The position numbers were made by a program, and so were the translations under genes. A DNA stretch of 64,000 nt from Psychrobacter jeotgali. Its GTDB lineage: Bacteria > Pseudomonadota > Gammaproteobacteria > Pseudomonadales > Moraxellaceae. Positions 10,655-20,865 of this stretch are shown here, one piece after another (position 1 is the first letter of the stretch; each line of letters begins with the position of its first letter). Location: NCBI RefSeq assembly GCF_904846315.1, contig NZ_CAJHAF010000001.1, forward strand, positions 1,302,001 through 1,366,000, read 5' to 3'. Below the pieces are notes generated by a model. It was not told the DNA's origin and did no database searches. It was given only the letters and a program-made list of their open reading frames with translations.

Positions 10655-10917
10655 AAACACTATCCGTCAATAAAAAACTTGCTTAAGTTAAGTTAAAAAA
10701 GCGTATTTGGCTTTATCCCATCTTTTGATATCTAGAATCTAGTCATGGGCAACTCAGAATACTTTATATAAAACGCGTCATAAAATAAACTAAAAATTAT
10801 TATTAGTACAGCCGTACTACTATAATACTCGTATCGTAGTTATTTAAGAATTTAGGTATGATTGGTACGTAGGCGTTAGTGTATCGTGCTTGAACCGACA
10901 AGTCACGGCTTACCTAA

Positions 10918-12294
10918 CTAAAATAGCCGGCTAATATCATTACCAATTGCTAACACCATGAAACCTAACAGCAAGAGTAAACCGATATTAAACCCTACTA
11001 TTTGCGCTCCTTCTGACACAGGTTTGCCGCGGATTAACTCAATGGTATAATATAAAATATGTCCACCGTCCAGTACAGGAATAGGCAATAGATTAAGTAC
11101 CGCAAGACTCAAACTGATTAAAGCGGCGGTAGATAACACCATCTCCCAGCTGATATCAAAGCTTTGTTTAGCCACTTTTGCGATGGTAATGGGGCCAGAT
11201 AAGTTCTCAAGACCTATCATTCCTGAGATCATTTTGCCCATCGAGCTCACTGTCATCACTGCTAGCTGCTCAGTTTTTTCAAACGATTTTATCAGCGCTG
11301 TACCGGGGCTATAAACTACGGTCGTTTTATATTCATCAGGAATAACAATTTCAGTTTGCGCAACCATAGCGCCTATTTGACCATACTCGTTGCCCATGCT
11401 GTCTTTTTTACCTTGCGGCATGATTTGCAGCTGTAGCGACTTATCATCACGTAATACTGTAAAGTTCAATAAGGTTTCAGGGTTATCACGAATAATACGA
11501 GTCGCACTAATCCAATCATTAATAGGCGTCTCGTTGATCGCCGTAATACGGTCACCGACCTGTAATCCCTGCAGACTAGCGGCACCATCTGCTGAGAGAT
11601 CGCCTATAATAGGCGCTATATCAGGCTGCCATGGTAGCATCCCAAAGCTAGTTAAAGCGTCTTTGCCGGCAGCATCGCCTTGCATAAACTGGGTTACTGG
11701 TGCTTGATAAGTGGTAGCGGCGCTGCTAGATTGCATATCAGGTTGTAAGGTAATACTAATATTATCAGTCTCGCCCATACGCCCAGCAAGGCGATAATTA
11801 ATCGCTTCCCATGTCTGCACTTCATGACCATCAATAGCGACAATCTGCTCCCCTACTGGCAGCTGAGCCATTGCTGCTGGCGTATCTGGAATAACTTGTC
11901 CTATCTTAGTCGCTAACTGCTCAGAGGGAGTGATGAACAGCACCCAAAATAAAGCGATGGCTATGACAAAGTTCATTAGCGGACCGGCAGCCACGATAGC
12001 AATCTTTTTGAGCGGATGCTGACGATTAAAGGCCAGATGCAACTCGTCTTTTGGTACCTCGCCTTCACGCTCATCCAGCATTTTGACATAGCCGCCCAGA
12101 GGCAGCATAGAGACTCGATAATCGATACCGCTCTTTTTGCTAGTCCAACCGGTGAGTTTGGGCCCAAAGCCAATTGAGTAGGTCAGCACCTTTACACCGC
12201 ACAACCTTGCGACGATATAATGGCCCCATTCATGCAAGGCAATCAATGGCCCCAGGACAAAAATGGCAGCCAGTAGCGTCAACAAAAACGTCAT
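10918..12294 (-). CDS. rseP: Site-2 protease RseP (envelope stress, sigma E)
   Basis: Inner-membrane zinc metalloprotease that cuts anti-sigma factor RseA after its first cleavage, releasing sigma E, and clears signal-peptide remnants. The zinc site HEWGH is at residues 21-25 in the first membrane helix, two PDZ domains occupy about residues 120-300, and the third zinc ligand is in LPIPVLDGGH near the C-terminus. The 458-residue length is normal. It lies between dxr and bamA, the common gammaproteobacterial order, separated from bamA by about 260 bases that may hold a separate bamA promoter. Confidence 0.96.
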   Translation of the reverse strand: MTFLLTLLAAIFVLGPLIALHEWGHYIVARLCGVKVLTYSIGFGPKLTGWTSKKSGIDYRVSMLPLGGYVKMLDEREGEVPKDELHLAFNRQHPLKKIAIVAAGPLMNFVIAIALFWVLFITPSEQLATKIGQVIPDTPAAMAQLPVGEQIVAIDGHEVQTWEAINYRLAGRMGETDNISITLQPDMQSSSAATTYQAPVTQFMQGDAAGKDALTSFGMLPWQPDIAPIIGDLSADGAASLQGLQVGDRITAINETPINDWISATRIIRDNPETLLNFTVLRDDKSLQLQIMPQGKKDSMGNEYGQIGAMVAQTEIVIPDEYKTTVVYSPGTALIKSFEKTEQLAVMTVSSMGKMISGMIGLENLSGPITIAKVAKQSFDISWEMVLSTAALISLSLAVLNLLPIPVLDGGHILYYTIELIRGKPVSEGAQIVGFNIGLLLLLGFMVLAIGNDISRLF

Positions 12295-12439
12295 AAGCTT
12301 CTCTTAATTAGAGGTAATCTATCTAGATAAAAAACGATCAACGGGCTAGGTAATAGTTTGATTTTTTGCTATTTTATTTTATATTATATTAGGCACTTTT
12401 GCTTAGCTATTAATAGGTTCTGATCCAGCAAAATTTATA

Positions 12440-13648
12440 CTAAACCATCTTTGCTATAAGGGTCTCAGTGTAGCTCCTTGCCAAGCTATCTATCGCCAAA
12501 ATATCATCAATATCAGAATTAGCATCTAGTAGTGGCACCTGGACTTCATTTAATACTTGTTCATTTATAGCGGCAATATCAGTCAAACGCACTTGCTCTG
12601 CTAAAAACGCCGCAACTGCAATCTCATTGGCAGCATTGAGCACGGTAGTCGCTTGCGTTCCCGCCTGCATCGCTTGACGAGCAAGGCCTAAACAAGCAAA
12701 TTTTTGCAAATCAGGTTCAATAAACTCTAGAGCACTTAATGCAAATAAATCTAACGGCTGCGAGCCACTATCGATGCGTTTAGGGTAACTCAGGGCATGA
12801 GCGATAGGGGTCTTCATATCGGGGCTACCCAACTGTGCTAAAAAACTGCCATCATTATATTCTACCATTGAGTGAATGATACTTTGTGGATGAATCACCA
12901 CCTTTATCTTACTTTCATTTAGATCGAATAAATGACAGGCTTCTATCAATTCCAGCCCTTTATTCATCATCGTCGCAGAATCGACCGATATCTTTTGACC
13001 CATTGACCAGTTCGGATGTTTGACTGCTTCGGCTACCCCTGCTTGCTGCATTTGGGTAAATGACTTTCGTAAGAAAGGACCACCAGACGCTGTCAGCCAC
13101 AATTTACGCACGCCATAGCTTTGATCATGAATTTGAGTATTGTCTTGTTGGATGGCGGCGGGTAGGCATTGAAAAATGGCATTGTGCTCAGAGTCAAGCG
13201 GTAATAAGGTAGCATGATGGGTTTTTACCGCTTTTATCATGACTTGCCCAGCCATCACTAGTGCTTCTTTATTAGCTAGCAAGATACGCTTACCAGCACG
13301 AGCTGCTGCCAATGTTGATGGCAGTCCTGCTGCTCCCACAATAGCGGCGACCACTGTATCCACTTGGCTATCTTTAGCCAGCTCGATTAGCCCAGACTGC
13401 CCTCCAACGACATCAGTATTCAATCCCACACTGCGCAAGCGCTGAGCAAACTCATCAACTGCACTTGTAGGTACGGCTACGCGCTTAGGGGTGAACTGTT
13501 GACATAGTGCCAACAACTTATCCAAACGCTGATAGCCTGATAACGCATAAACTTCGTAATTCTGCGGATGAGCGGCTAATATTGCTAAGGTGCTATCACC
13601 AATAGAACCCGTTGCGCCAAGTACGGCGATGCGTTGCGTCATAACCAT
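12440..13648 (-). CDS. dxr: 1-deoxy-D-xylulose 5-phosphate reductoisomerase
   Basis: Converts DXP to methylerythritol phosphate with NADPH, the committed step of non-mevalonate isoprenoid synthesis, and so feeds UppS encoded nearby. The Rossmann motif AVLGATGSIGDSTL is at the N-terminus, the metal-binding segment is LLPLDSEHNAIFQ, and the substrate loop contains TASGGPF and KHPNWSMG. Length about 402, normal. ATG codons at 13648 and 13642 are both possible. The first has AGG at better spacing, and both precede the conserved start of the domain. Confidence 0.96.
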   Translation of the reverse strand: MVMTQRIAVLGATGSIGDSTLAILAAHPQNYEVYALSGYQRLDKLLALCQQFTPKRVAVPTSAVDEFAQRLRSVGLNTDVVGGQSGLIELAKDSQVDTVVAAIVGAAGLPSTLAAARAGKRILLANKEALVMAGQVMIKAVKTHHATLLPLDSEHNAIFQCLPAAIQQDNTQIHDQSYGVRKLWLTASGGPFLRKSFTQMQQAGVAEAVKHPNWSMGQKISVDSATMMNKGLELIEACHLFDLNESKIKVVIHPQSIIHSMVEYNDGSFLAQLGSPDMKTPIAHALSYPKRIDSGSQPLDLFALSALEFIEPDLQKFACLGLARQAMQAGTQATTVLNAANEIAVAAFLAEQVRLTDIAAINEQVLNEVQVPLLDANSDIDDILAIDSLARSYTETLIAKMV

Positions 13649-13796
13649 CAATGCCTATGATATTTTGAAGGATAAAAATAAAGATAATATAGATAAAAAA
13701 GCTATCGTTTAAAAGCTTTGTCTATAGTTAAGTCACTTTAAAAGTGTCAATTTTATATGGAGTTGACTGTAATCGACCATAAAATGAGCTTATTTA

Positions 13797-14609
13797 TTAT
13801 ATTATTACTAACCAGCCCATTTGCTGTAATCCCCAAAAGCCTAAAGCAAATATAGGGATAGCTGATAATAGCGAATCAATACGGTCTAATATACCACCAT
13901 GACCGGGCAGAATCGTTCCTGAATCTTTCACGCCGGCACGGCGCTTGAGCATAGACTCGAACAAATCACCCAGCACTGAAGCCAATATCGTCACTAGTGA
14001 TAAAGCGACGAAAGATACCAGTGCCATTCCCGTCATCTGCAACATAAAGACACTAATAGCAAGGACCACTAAAAGGCCAGTGACTACTCCGCCTGCCAGT
14101 CCCTCCATGCTTTTATTGGGAGAAACGTTCGGTGCCATCTTACGGCGACCCAGCTTACGCCCGACGAAATAAGCACCACTATCAGCACACCAGACTAATA
14201 CAAATACGTAGAGTAGCCACCAAGCTGATAGCTGCCATAAATAGAACATAGCAGTAATGGCAGCGGTTAATATCACCACTCCCATGAGCGCCAGTTTTTT
14301 ACCGTACCAATTAGTATGCGTCGGAAATTGGCTTACCCAAGATAGGGCCATCAGCCAAATAATAAAAGACGCTATCCACCACCACACCCAAGTCCCTTGC
14401 AGCCATAGCGAAGCTAAGGTAATAACCAACACCATCAAAACAAACATAGGCGGATGACGCCACCTAGGCATTAACTTGGTCCATTCGTGAGCTGCAATCG
14501 TAACCCCAACTGCGAGCAAGGGTATAAATAGTATTGGAGTTTTGCTAGTAAACATCGCTATGCCGACGATGATAATTAGAATAATCGCCGTTTTAATCCG
14601 TTGCCACAT
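13797..14609 (-). CDS. cdsA: Phosphatidate cytidylyltransferase
   Basis: Makes CDP-diacylglycerol from phosphatidic acid and CTP, the precursor of all membrane phospholipids including cardiolipin (a synthase is encoded at 38703). 270 residues with about eight membrane helices. The C-terminal family signature is clear: SMLKRRAGVKDSG, then LPGHGGILDRIDSL. It lies in the uppS-cdsA-dxr-rseP run, 66 bases downstream of uppS. Confidence 0.96.
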   Translation of the reverse strand: MWQRIKTAIILIIIVGIAMFTSKTPILFIPLLAVGVTIAAHEWTKLMPRWRHPPMFVLMVLVITLASLWLQGTWVWWWIASFIIWLMALSWVSQFPTHTNWYGKKLALMGVVILTAAITAMFYLWQLSAWWLLYVFVLVWCADSGAYFVGRKLGRRKMAPNVSPNKSMEGLAGGVVTGLLVVLAISVFMLQMTGMALVSFVALSLVTILASVLGDLFESMLKRRAGVKDSGTILPGHGGILDRIDSLLSAIPIFALGFWGLQQMGWLVII

Positions 14610-14675
14610 ACTAATCAGGCCTTATAATTATAGAAGATAGCCAACCAATACTACATTATAGCGATTTTATGCTCA

Positions 14676-15446
14676 TTAATCACACTCATTAATCACAGTG
14701 GTTTGGGTCTCTACTTGTTCACTAGTCTTGCCAAAACGGCGTTGACGTTGAGAGAACTCAGCTATCATGGTAGCAAGTTCATGGGGTCTAAAATCAGGCC
14801 ACAGAGTTTTAGTAAAAAATAACTCGGCATAAGCAGATTGCCATAATAAGAAGTTTGAGATACGGTACTCACCGCCAGTTCTAATGAGCATATCAACAGC
14901 TGGCACATCAGCCAGTTGCACATGTTGTGCCAAACGTTCCTTGGTCACATCTTCAGCACGCAACTGTCCTTCCTGCACCTGCTTAGCAAGCTTTTGAGCG
15001 GCGTGAGCAATATCCCATTGTCCACCATAACTAATAGCAATAACCAAAGTCATGGCTTCAAAGTTAGCAGTTTTAGCTTCAGCATCTGCCATTAACGCTT
15101 GCAACTCATCCGTAAGCTGGCTGCGATCACCAATAAAACGTAACTTAATACGGTACTTTTGCATTCTTGGCATTTGCTCATTGATTGTCAATGCCAAAAG
15201 ATACATCAATAAAGATACTTCATTGGGCGGTCGCTGCCAGTTTTCGCTTGAAAAAGCAAAAACAGTCAGCACTTCAATTCCCGTACTCAGACAATATTCG
15301 ACAATAGGATCTAAGGCATCTTTGCCAGCGATATGACCCTCACCTTTACCTAGTTTATGAGCTTTTCCGTAGCGGTTATTGCCATCCATAATGACGGCAA
15401 TATGTTTGGGAATGATGGTAGAATCTGCAGAGAGGATAGTAGACAT
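14676..15446 (-). CDS. uppS: Undecaprenyl diphosphate synthase (cis-prenyltransferase)
   Basis: Adds isopentenyl units to farnesyl diphosphate to give the C55 carrier lipid for peptidoglycan and O-antigen. The catalytic Asp is in HIAVIMDGNNRYGK. Most bacteria have MDGNGRWA there, and the NN-R-aromatic form is a variant I associate with Moraxellaceae. Further conserved segments are VFAFSSENWQRP and the C-terminal RTGGEYRISNFLLWQ...AELFFTKTLWPDF. 256 residues, normal length. No strong ribosome site precedes the ATG. A 454-base gap separates it from frr. Confidence 0.96.
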   Translation of the reverse strand: MSTILSADSTIIPKHIAVIMDGNNRYGKAHKLGKGEGHIAGKDALDPIVEYCLSTGIEVLTVFAFSSENWQRPPNEVSLLMYLLALTINEQMPRMQKYRIKLRFIGDRSQLTDELQALMADAEAKTANFEAMTLVIAISYGGQWDIAHAAQKLAKQVQEGQLRAEDVTKERLAQHVQLADVPAVDMLIRTGGEYRISNFLLWQSAYAELFFTKTLWPDFRPHELATMIAEFSQRQRRFGKTSEQVETQTTVINECD

Positions 15447-15900
15447 GAGCTGTACTGCTTATTATTGAGGTAAGTTTAATAGTCAACGCTTATGGAGATA
15501 TTAGAACGTGATTTACGAGATAAGTTTTATCATAATATATGCTAGGCTTTTTACATAGCGTAGCATTTAAAATTCACAAACTTACCATAAAGCATTTATC
15601 GTAAAACCACAGTCAAACAGTGCTCTATTTATTCATAATAAATCAAGTATTCAAAAGACAAGTAATAGTGTCTTGGTATTGCGGTACAGCGTTTGACAAA
15701 ATATAAAAATGCCATATAAATAAGCTATAGCTAGTCATTTAACCAACTATAGCATCAATATAGTATTCATATAATAAAAGCTAAAACTTAAGCAAAAAGT
15801 GAGTTAATAGTATAGTTATAATCCTAAATTATTTGACAAAGCTGTGCGAATTATAATAAGGACTACACTAAATCTATAAACCACCTAAGGCCTAGAGGAT
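15447..15900. other. 454-base intergenic gap with promoter-like sites
   Basis: No convincing gene is visible. The plus strand has a near-consensus sigma-70 pair, TTGACA at 15693-15698 and TATAAA at 15715-15720 with 16 bases between, followed by an inverted repeat GCTATAG / CTATAGC (15724-15730, 15747-15753). A second TTGACA at 15833 has TATAAT only 13 bases on. No plus-strand gene follows, so a small RNA is possible but unproven. Confidence 0.35.
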
Positions 15901-16455
15901 TTAAACTTCCATCAAGTCAGTTTCTTTATTACTGAGTTTGCTATCGATAGTTTCGATATACTTATCAGTCAGCTTCTGAATATCGTCGTTAGCACGGCGT
16001 TCATCATCTTCTGAGATCTCTTTTTCTTTGGCTAAGTCCTTGATATCATTCATCATATCACGACGGATATTACGAATAGAAACGCGGCTATTTTCAGCTT
16101 CTCCGCGCGCCAATTTTTGCATATCGCGGCGAGTTTCTTCGGTTAGCGCTGGCATCGGCACTCGAATTACGTCCGCAGTCATAGGATTCAAACCCAAATC
16201 TGCTTCACGAATCGCCTTATCTACGGCTTGTACCATAGTCCGATCAAATGGCTGTACCAGTAGAGTACGAGAGTCTTCTACGTTGACACTGGCGACTTGA
16301 TTGAGCGGCGTATCTGCTCCGTAATAACTGACCATGATACCTGATAACATACCAGGGTGCGCGCGTCCCGTACGTACCTTGCTAAAAGTGTTCTCTAACG
16401 CTTCTAGCGTCTTTCGCATACGCGCTTCGCCGTCTTGCTTAATCTCTTTAATCAT
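15901..16455 (-). CDS. frr: Ribosome recycling factor
   Basis: Splits post-termination ribosomes together with EF-G. The 184-residue product is typical: it opens [13 protein letters not shown], has [12 protein letters not shown] in the hinge region, and the long three-helix bundle includes [20 protein letters not shown]. The ATG has an AAGGA site eight bases upstream. It follows pyrH, the near-universal bacterial order. Confidence 0.97.
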   Translation of the reverse strand: MIKEIKQDGEARMRKTLEALENTFSKVRTGRAHPGMLSGIMVSYYGADTPLNQVASVNVEDSRTLLVQPFDRTMVQAVDKAIREADLGLNPMTADVIRVPMPALTEETRRDMQKLARGEAENSRVSIRNIRRDMMNDIKDLAKEKEISEDDERRANDDIQKLTDKYIETIDSKLSNKETDLMEV

Positions 16456-16649
16456 AATATATCCTTATTTACCGATAACGATAAATCACTCATGGGGGTT
16501 AATAGTTAGCTGCTTATTATTTTACTGTACTTATTGTTTTACTATATTATAGAAACATTGCTTTTAAAAATCATCTTTAAACCACTAGTTTTTGGTTCAG
16601 CGGCTTTGATTTTAGAATTAGTCATCTATATTAAGTTTCAGCTTGCTCA

Positions 16650-17375
16650 TTAATGATAAACACGCGTGCCTTCATTTTCGCCCATAACTACGTTTAATAG
16701 AGCATTAGGCTTAGTCATATCAAATACTTGTAAAGGTACGTTGTGCTCACGGCATAAGGCAATAGCCGTTAAATCCATGACACCGAGTTTTTGCTCGAGA
16801 ACCTCATCGAAGGTCAGTCCATCATACTTTTGGGCATCAGCATGCAAACTTGGATCTTTATCATAAACACCATCAACTTTGGTGGCTTTTAAAATCAGAC
16901 CCGCTTCAATCTCAATCCCGCGCAGGCATGCTGCCGTATCAGTGGTAAAGAATGGGTTACCCGTACCAGCAACGAAGATACAAACTTCGCCATTTTTAAG
17001 ATAGCGAATCGCATTACGGCTGCTGTAACTTTCGGTGACCTCGCCAATAGGCAAGGCTGACATCAAACGGGTCTTGATATTGCGGCGCTCAAGAGCGTCA
17101 CGCATGGCAAGGCCATTCATAACGGTGGCTAGCATTCCCATCTGATCGCCAGTAACCCGGCCAACCAAGCCCTCTTTTTGCAGCTGTGCGCCGCGGTATA
17201 AGTTACCGCCGCCAACGACGATACCGACTTGTACGCCAAGCCCGCGCAAATGAGCAATAGATAAGCTCATTTTATCAAGTACGGCAGTATCAATACCCAT
17301 GTCTTTACCGCCAGCTAAGGCTTCGCCAGAGAGTTTGAGCAAAATACGCGAAAAAAGAGGGTTTTTATCAGACAT
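16650..17375 (-). CDS. pyrH: UMP kinase
   Basis: Phosphorylates UMP to UDP in pyrimidine nucleotide synthesis. A hexameric amino-acid-kinase-fold enzyme of 241 residues: [10 protein letters not shown] at the N-terminus, the glycine loop [25 protein letters not shown], and the nucleotide-binding [16 protein letters not shown]. An AAGGTG site precedes the ATG. In many bacteria rpsB-tsf precede it. Here the upstream neighbour is rimO. Confidence 0.97.
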   Translation of the reverse strand: MSDKNPLFSRILLKLSGEALAGGKDMGIDTAVLDKMSLSIAHLRGLGVQVGIVVGGGNLYRGAQLQKEGLVGRVTGDQMGMLATVMNGLAMRDALERRNIKTRLMSALPIGEVTESYSSRNAIRYLKNGEVCIFVAGTGNPFFTTDTAACLRGIEIEAGLILKATKVDGVYDKDPSLHADAQKYDGLTFDEVLEQKLGVMDLTAIALCREHNVPLQVFDMTKPNALLNVVMGENEGTRVYH

Positions 17376-17518
17376 GGAAGCACCTTATTGTCATGTAAGT
17401 TATGGTTTAACTATGGGCATTTAAAATTGTGCTAATTGTAGCAAAAACTACTTATGATGGGGCACTTTTAACGGTCTTAGTAGACTTTTAAACCCAGTAG
17501 TCTTTAGCTTAATAAGTT

Positions 17519-19126
17519 TTAGCCTTTATAACTAGCAAACAAATCGTATTCGCTTGCCTCATCGATAGTGACACTTAAGAACTGCCCTACTTTTACGGTA
17601 TCATCAATATCATCAACATAGACATGACCGTCAATCTCAGGCGCATCAGCATAGCTGCGGCAAATGGCGATATTTTCTTCGTTATCTATCTCATCGACCA
17701 ATACTTTTAGGGTTTTGCCTACTTTTTCTTGCAATTTTTGCGCTGATATCTGTTGTTGCAAGGCCATCAAACGCTCGTAACGCGACTGTTTAACATCCTC
17801 GGGTACTGGATTAGGAAGATCATTGGCAACCGCACCTTCAACTTCTGAATAAGTAAAAGCGCCCACGCGGTCAAGACGTGCCTCTTTTAGCCAATCAAGC
17901 AGACATTGAAAGTCCTCTTCGGTCTCGCCTGGGAAGCCAACCACAAAGGTTGAGCGAATGACAATCTCAGGACAAATCTCACGCCATTTATGAATACGCG
18001 CCAGGGTGTTTTCGCTGTGCGCTGGACGCTTCATAGCCTTTAGCACACTATGGCTGGCATGCTGGAAAGGAATATCCAGATAAGGTAGCAGCTTGTGCTC
18101 GCCCATCAGTTCAACCACCTTGTCCACATGCGGATAAGGATAGACGTAATGCAAGCGCACCCAAATGCCCAATTGATTTAGCGCTTGGCACATATCATAA
18201 AACTTGGATTTAATCGGCATGCCATTCCAAAAGCTAGTCTTGTACTTTAAATCAAGACCGTAAGCTGAAGTATCTTGCGAGATGATGAGCAGTTCTTTTA
18301 CACCCGCATTCTTCAGCGCCATAGCTTCATTCATCACACTATCAATGGGACGAGAGACCAAGTCACCACGCAAACTTGGGATAATACAAAAGGTACAACG
18401 GTGATTGCAGCCCTCTGATATCTTAAGATAAGCGTAATGACTGGGGGTCAGCTTAATGCCCGCTTCATTGATTAAATCAATCTTGGGATCGTAGTTAACG
18501 TCCAAGCTACGATTTGGTCTTGGCACATGCTGAGCTACTGCGGTAATGACTTCATCGTAAGCGTGAGCGCCAGTCACTGACAGTACCGCTGGATGCATTT
18601 GACGGATCTTGTCCGCTTCTTTACCCAAGCAGCCCGTGACAATCACCTTGCCATTTTTACTAATAGCCTCACCAATCGCATCGAGAGACTCTTGTACTGC
18701 CGACTCAATAAAACCACAAGTGTTAACCACCACCAAATCAGCGCCGTCATAGTCGCTGGCCACTTGATAACCGTCACGGCTTAGCTCAGTAATGATACGC
18801 TCGCTATCCACTAGCGCTTTAGGGCACCCAAGCGATACAAAGCCGATCTTTGGTGCACTGTTTACAGGCGCACTAGTTGCATACGCATTGGCAGCTGCAC
18901 TATTAATAGTAGTAATGTCGCTACTTTGCGTGATGCTGCGGTTCTGATTATGATTGGCTTTATGATGATACGGCTGAGTGCTATCTGCTGCCTGCGATGG
19001 CTGAGGCTGGGCAGGATTAAAGACCGTCGCGGTATTTTTAAGTTTTGGGACGCCTGAATCAGTGATATTACTGATGTTATTGTCTAAAAGGGTAGTATCG
19101 GCTGACTGAGTAGAGGTTTTGGACAT
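17519..19126 (-). CDS. rimO: Ribosomal protein S12 methylthiotransferase RimO
   Basis: Radical-SAM enzyme that methylthiolates an aspartate of ribosomal protein S12. The MTTase domain starts at [16 protein letters not shown] with its three cluster cysteines (SLGC, VNTCGF, VTGCLG). The radical-SAM motif is [13 protein letters not shown], and a C-terminal TRAM domain follows. The 535-residue product is about 90 longer than usual because a low-complexity Ser/Thr/Asn/Gln/Ala tail precedes the first domain. The ATG at 19126 has AAGG six bases upstream. An ATG at 19162 has no such site. The closest paralogue family is MiaB, but [11 protein letters not shown] marks RimO. Confidence 0.95.
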   Translation of the reverse strand: MSKTSTQSADTTLLDNNISNITDSGVPKLKNTATVFNPAQPQPSQAADSTQPYHHKANHNQNRSITQSSDITTINSAAANAYATSAPVNSAPKIGFVSLGCPKALVDSERIITELSRDGYQVASDYDGADLVVVNTCGFIESAVQESLDAIGEAISKNGKVIVTGCLGKEADKIRQMHPAVLSVTGAHAYDEVITAVAQHVPRPNRSLDVNYDPKIDLINEAGIKLTPSHYAYLKISEGCNHRCTFCIIPSLRGDLVSRPIDSVMNEAMALKNAGVKELLIISQDTSAYGLDLKYKTSFWNGMPIKSKFYDMCQALNQLGIWVRLHYVYPYPHVDKVVELMGEHKLLPYLDIPFQHASHSVLKAMKRPAHSENTLARIHKWREICPEIVIRSTFVVGFPGETEEDFQCLLDWLKEARLDRVGAFTYSEVEGAVANDLPNPVPEDVKQSRYERLMALQQQISAQKLQEKVGKTLKVLVDEIDNEENIAICRSYADAPEIDGHVYVDDIDDTVKVGQFLSVTIDEASEYDLFASYKG

Positions 19127-19488
19127 AGCTGACCTTGCTTGAGATGAATGGGCTGAGCGCATTGTACGTTTTTTTTACGTAAATCGCCAGTTTTGCCACG
19201 CTATCCTGTTGATTTGCAGTTAAATAATACCTTGAATAAAGCGGTACTTAATAATAGTGGCAGTGAAGAAACAGCGGCTATTAGATTATTATCTTAGAAA
19301 CATTATTTAGAAACATTATATTGTCACTCGTAAACTCAAACAGCCGAGTATTGCTCAGCACACAGCTGTATCGCTGATAAAACAAAACAAGGATGGTAAC
19401 CAATAAAAATTATTTGTCATAAATGCTAATAATATCAACTGGCTATCTCACATAGTATTAAAAAATTTAAATTAATTGCAAAAAGGGC

Positions 19489-19516
19489 TTGCCAAGATAA
19501 TTATTTTCTATATAAT
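19489..19516 (+). promoter_or_regulatory. Sigma-70 promoter of tRNA-Leu
   Basis: TTGCCA (19489-19494), 16 bases, TATAAT (19511-19516), about 90 bases before the tRNA. The rest of the 19163-19488 gap upstream of rimO shows nothing I can name. Confidence 0.72.
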
Positions 19517-19604
19517 AGCCAACCACTGAGACGCACTACCGAATCAGTTATTTGTCTAGACGGTGTTTGAATTTAAACGCTTTTGATGATAGAGTAACGC
19601 AAAT

Positions 19605-19689
19605 GGGGATGTGGCGGAATTGGTAGACGCACCAGATTTAGGTTCTGGCGCCGAGAGGTGTGAGAGTTCGAGTCTCTCCATCCCCACCA
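19605..19689 (+). tRNA. tRNA-Leu (anticodon UAG)
   Basis: An 85-base gene including the encoded CCA. The acceptor arms GGGGATG and CATCCCC pair perfectly, the long variable arm is the class II type expected for leucine, and the anticodon loop TTTAGGT gives anticodon TAG (19639-19641), reading CUA/CUN codons. T-arm sequence GAGAGTTCGAGTCTCTC. It has its own promoter and terminator. Confidence 0.97.
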
Positions 19690-19720
19690 TTTTCGGTTAG
19701 TTCATCTTAGAACCAATATT

Positions 19721-19747
19721 AAAACCTGCTTTTTAGCAGGTTTTTTT
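19721..19747 (+). terminator. Terminator after tRNA-Leu
   Basis: Stem AAACCTGCT / AGCAGGTTT with a four-base loop and a T7 run, 32 bases after the tRNA. Confidence 0.9.
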
Positions 19748-19771
19748 GTGTCTGAAGATTTTTTTATCAAC

Positions 19772-20734
19772 TTACATCCTCTTCAAACTTCCCAAAACCT
19801 CCTGCATACTCTTATAACGCCGCTCCAGCCACTTCGCCAGCGCCTTATCAATAATCATCTGATAATGAGCATATTGCTTTGGCAAGATAGGAATAGGCTG
19901 CTGACAATGCTGAAGCGCCCACTCTTGTAATGGGTCATCACTTTGCGAGTTTATTGCAAACGGTCTCTTGCCCATCAACATCTCATACATCATAATGCCA
20001 AACGCATAAATATCACTTTGTACTGTAGCGCTCTGCCCTTGCCAGCACTCAGGCGCAAGATAGGCGGGCGTGCCAGCGCTATTTTTTCTATCTTCATTAA
20101 AATTATTGTCAAAACTGTTATCGACACCCTTTGCTAAAGCAAAATCCGTTAATAATAAAGACAGATTATCTTCAATTAAAATATTACTGGGTTTAATATC
20201 ACCATGAACCCAGCCGCTTTGATGAAAACTGTCAACAAGCTGCGCGGCTTGCACGATAAGGGAGTGCTTTTGCTGCTCATTGAGCGGTTGTTTTAAAACC
20301 TGTGCTAAGCTGCCATTGGGATAATACGGCATCACAAGTAAGACCAGCTCTTGAGGCTGGGCTAATGCTGTTATGGTTATACTGTTATACGCTAATAACG
20401 ATGGAGCAATAGTGTTATTTTGATTGTTTTGCCACTCATTTAAAGCTTTTGCAACTCTTATTTCGTGGTTTAAAGGTGCTGAGTTTTGAGGATTTAAGCT
20501 TAATTGCCATCTAATAATGATCTGTCCAAACGGCTTACACTGGGCACGAGTTAAGCCTTGATAGTTAATCTCACTATCATCATTCTGCTGGCTGATACGC
20601 TGATGCACTGCTTTTTGATAGCCCAAATTTGATAGCGCATGAGTTATTGATGGCAATAATTGTTCAGCTTGCATCTGCAACGCTTGTATTTGACTGTGAT
20701 TACTGGCACTATTTTTCATAGTATGAACATGCAC
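19772..20734 (-). CDS. Atypical Ser/Thr protein kinase
   Basis: Cytosolic Hanks-type kinase domain without membrane anchor or extra domains (320 residues). The C-lobe is canonical: catalytic loop HGDIKPSN (D179), APE motif GTPAYLAPE, SDIYAFGIMMYEML. Three things deviate. DFG reads DFA (197-199), the beta-3 Lys position appears to be Arg (IIIRWQL, R75), and no glycine-rich loop is obvious. The alpha-C Glu may be E91. It may be a weak kinase or a pseudokinase. GTG at 20734 or ATG at 20719 could be the start; neither has a clear ribosome site. Divergent from the DUF815 ATPase gene at 20866, sharing about 130 bases of control region. Substrate unknown. Confidence 0.82.
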   Translation of the reverse strand: MHVHTMKNSASNHSQIQALQMQAEQLLPSITHALSNLGYQKAVHQRISQQNDDSEINYQGLTRAQCKPFGQIIIRWQLSLNPQNSAPLNHEIRVAKALNEWQNNQNNTIAPSLLAYNSITITALAQPQELVLLVMPYYPNGSLAQVLKQPLNEQQKHSLIVQAAQLVDSFHQSGWVHGDIKPSNILIEDNLSLLLTDFALAKGVDNSFDNNFNEDRKNSAGTPAYLAPECWQGQSATVQSDIYAFGIMMYEMLMGKRPFAINSQSDDPLQEWALQHCQQPIPILPKQYAHYQMIIDKALAKWLERRYKSMQEVLGSLKRM

Positions 20735-20865
20735 TTTTTGATATCGTCAGTTTAGAATAAAAAGAGACTGCTATTAGAGCGTGCTACTGTATTCTCTAAA
20801 GTGGATTAGCTATATCGCTAAACCTTGATTTATTATCCTTAATACTTATAAGTAATAGAAACCCT

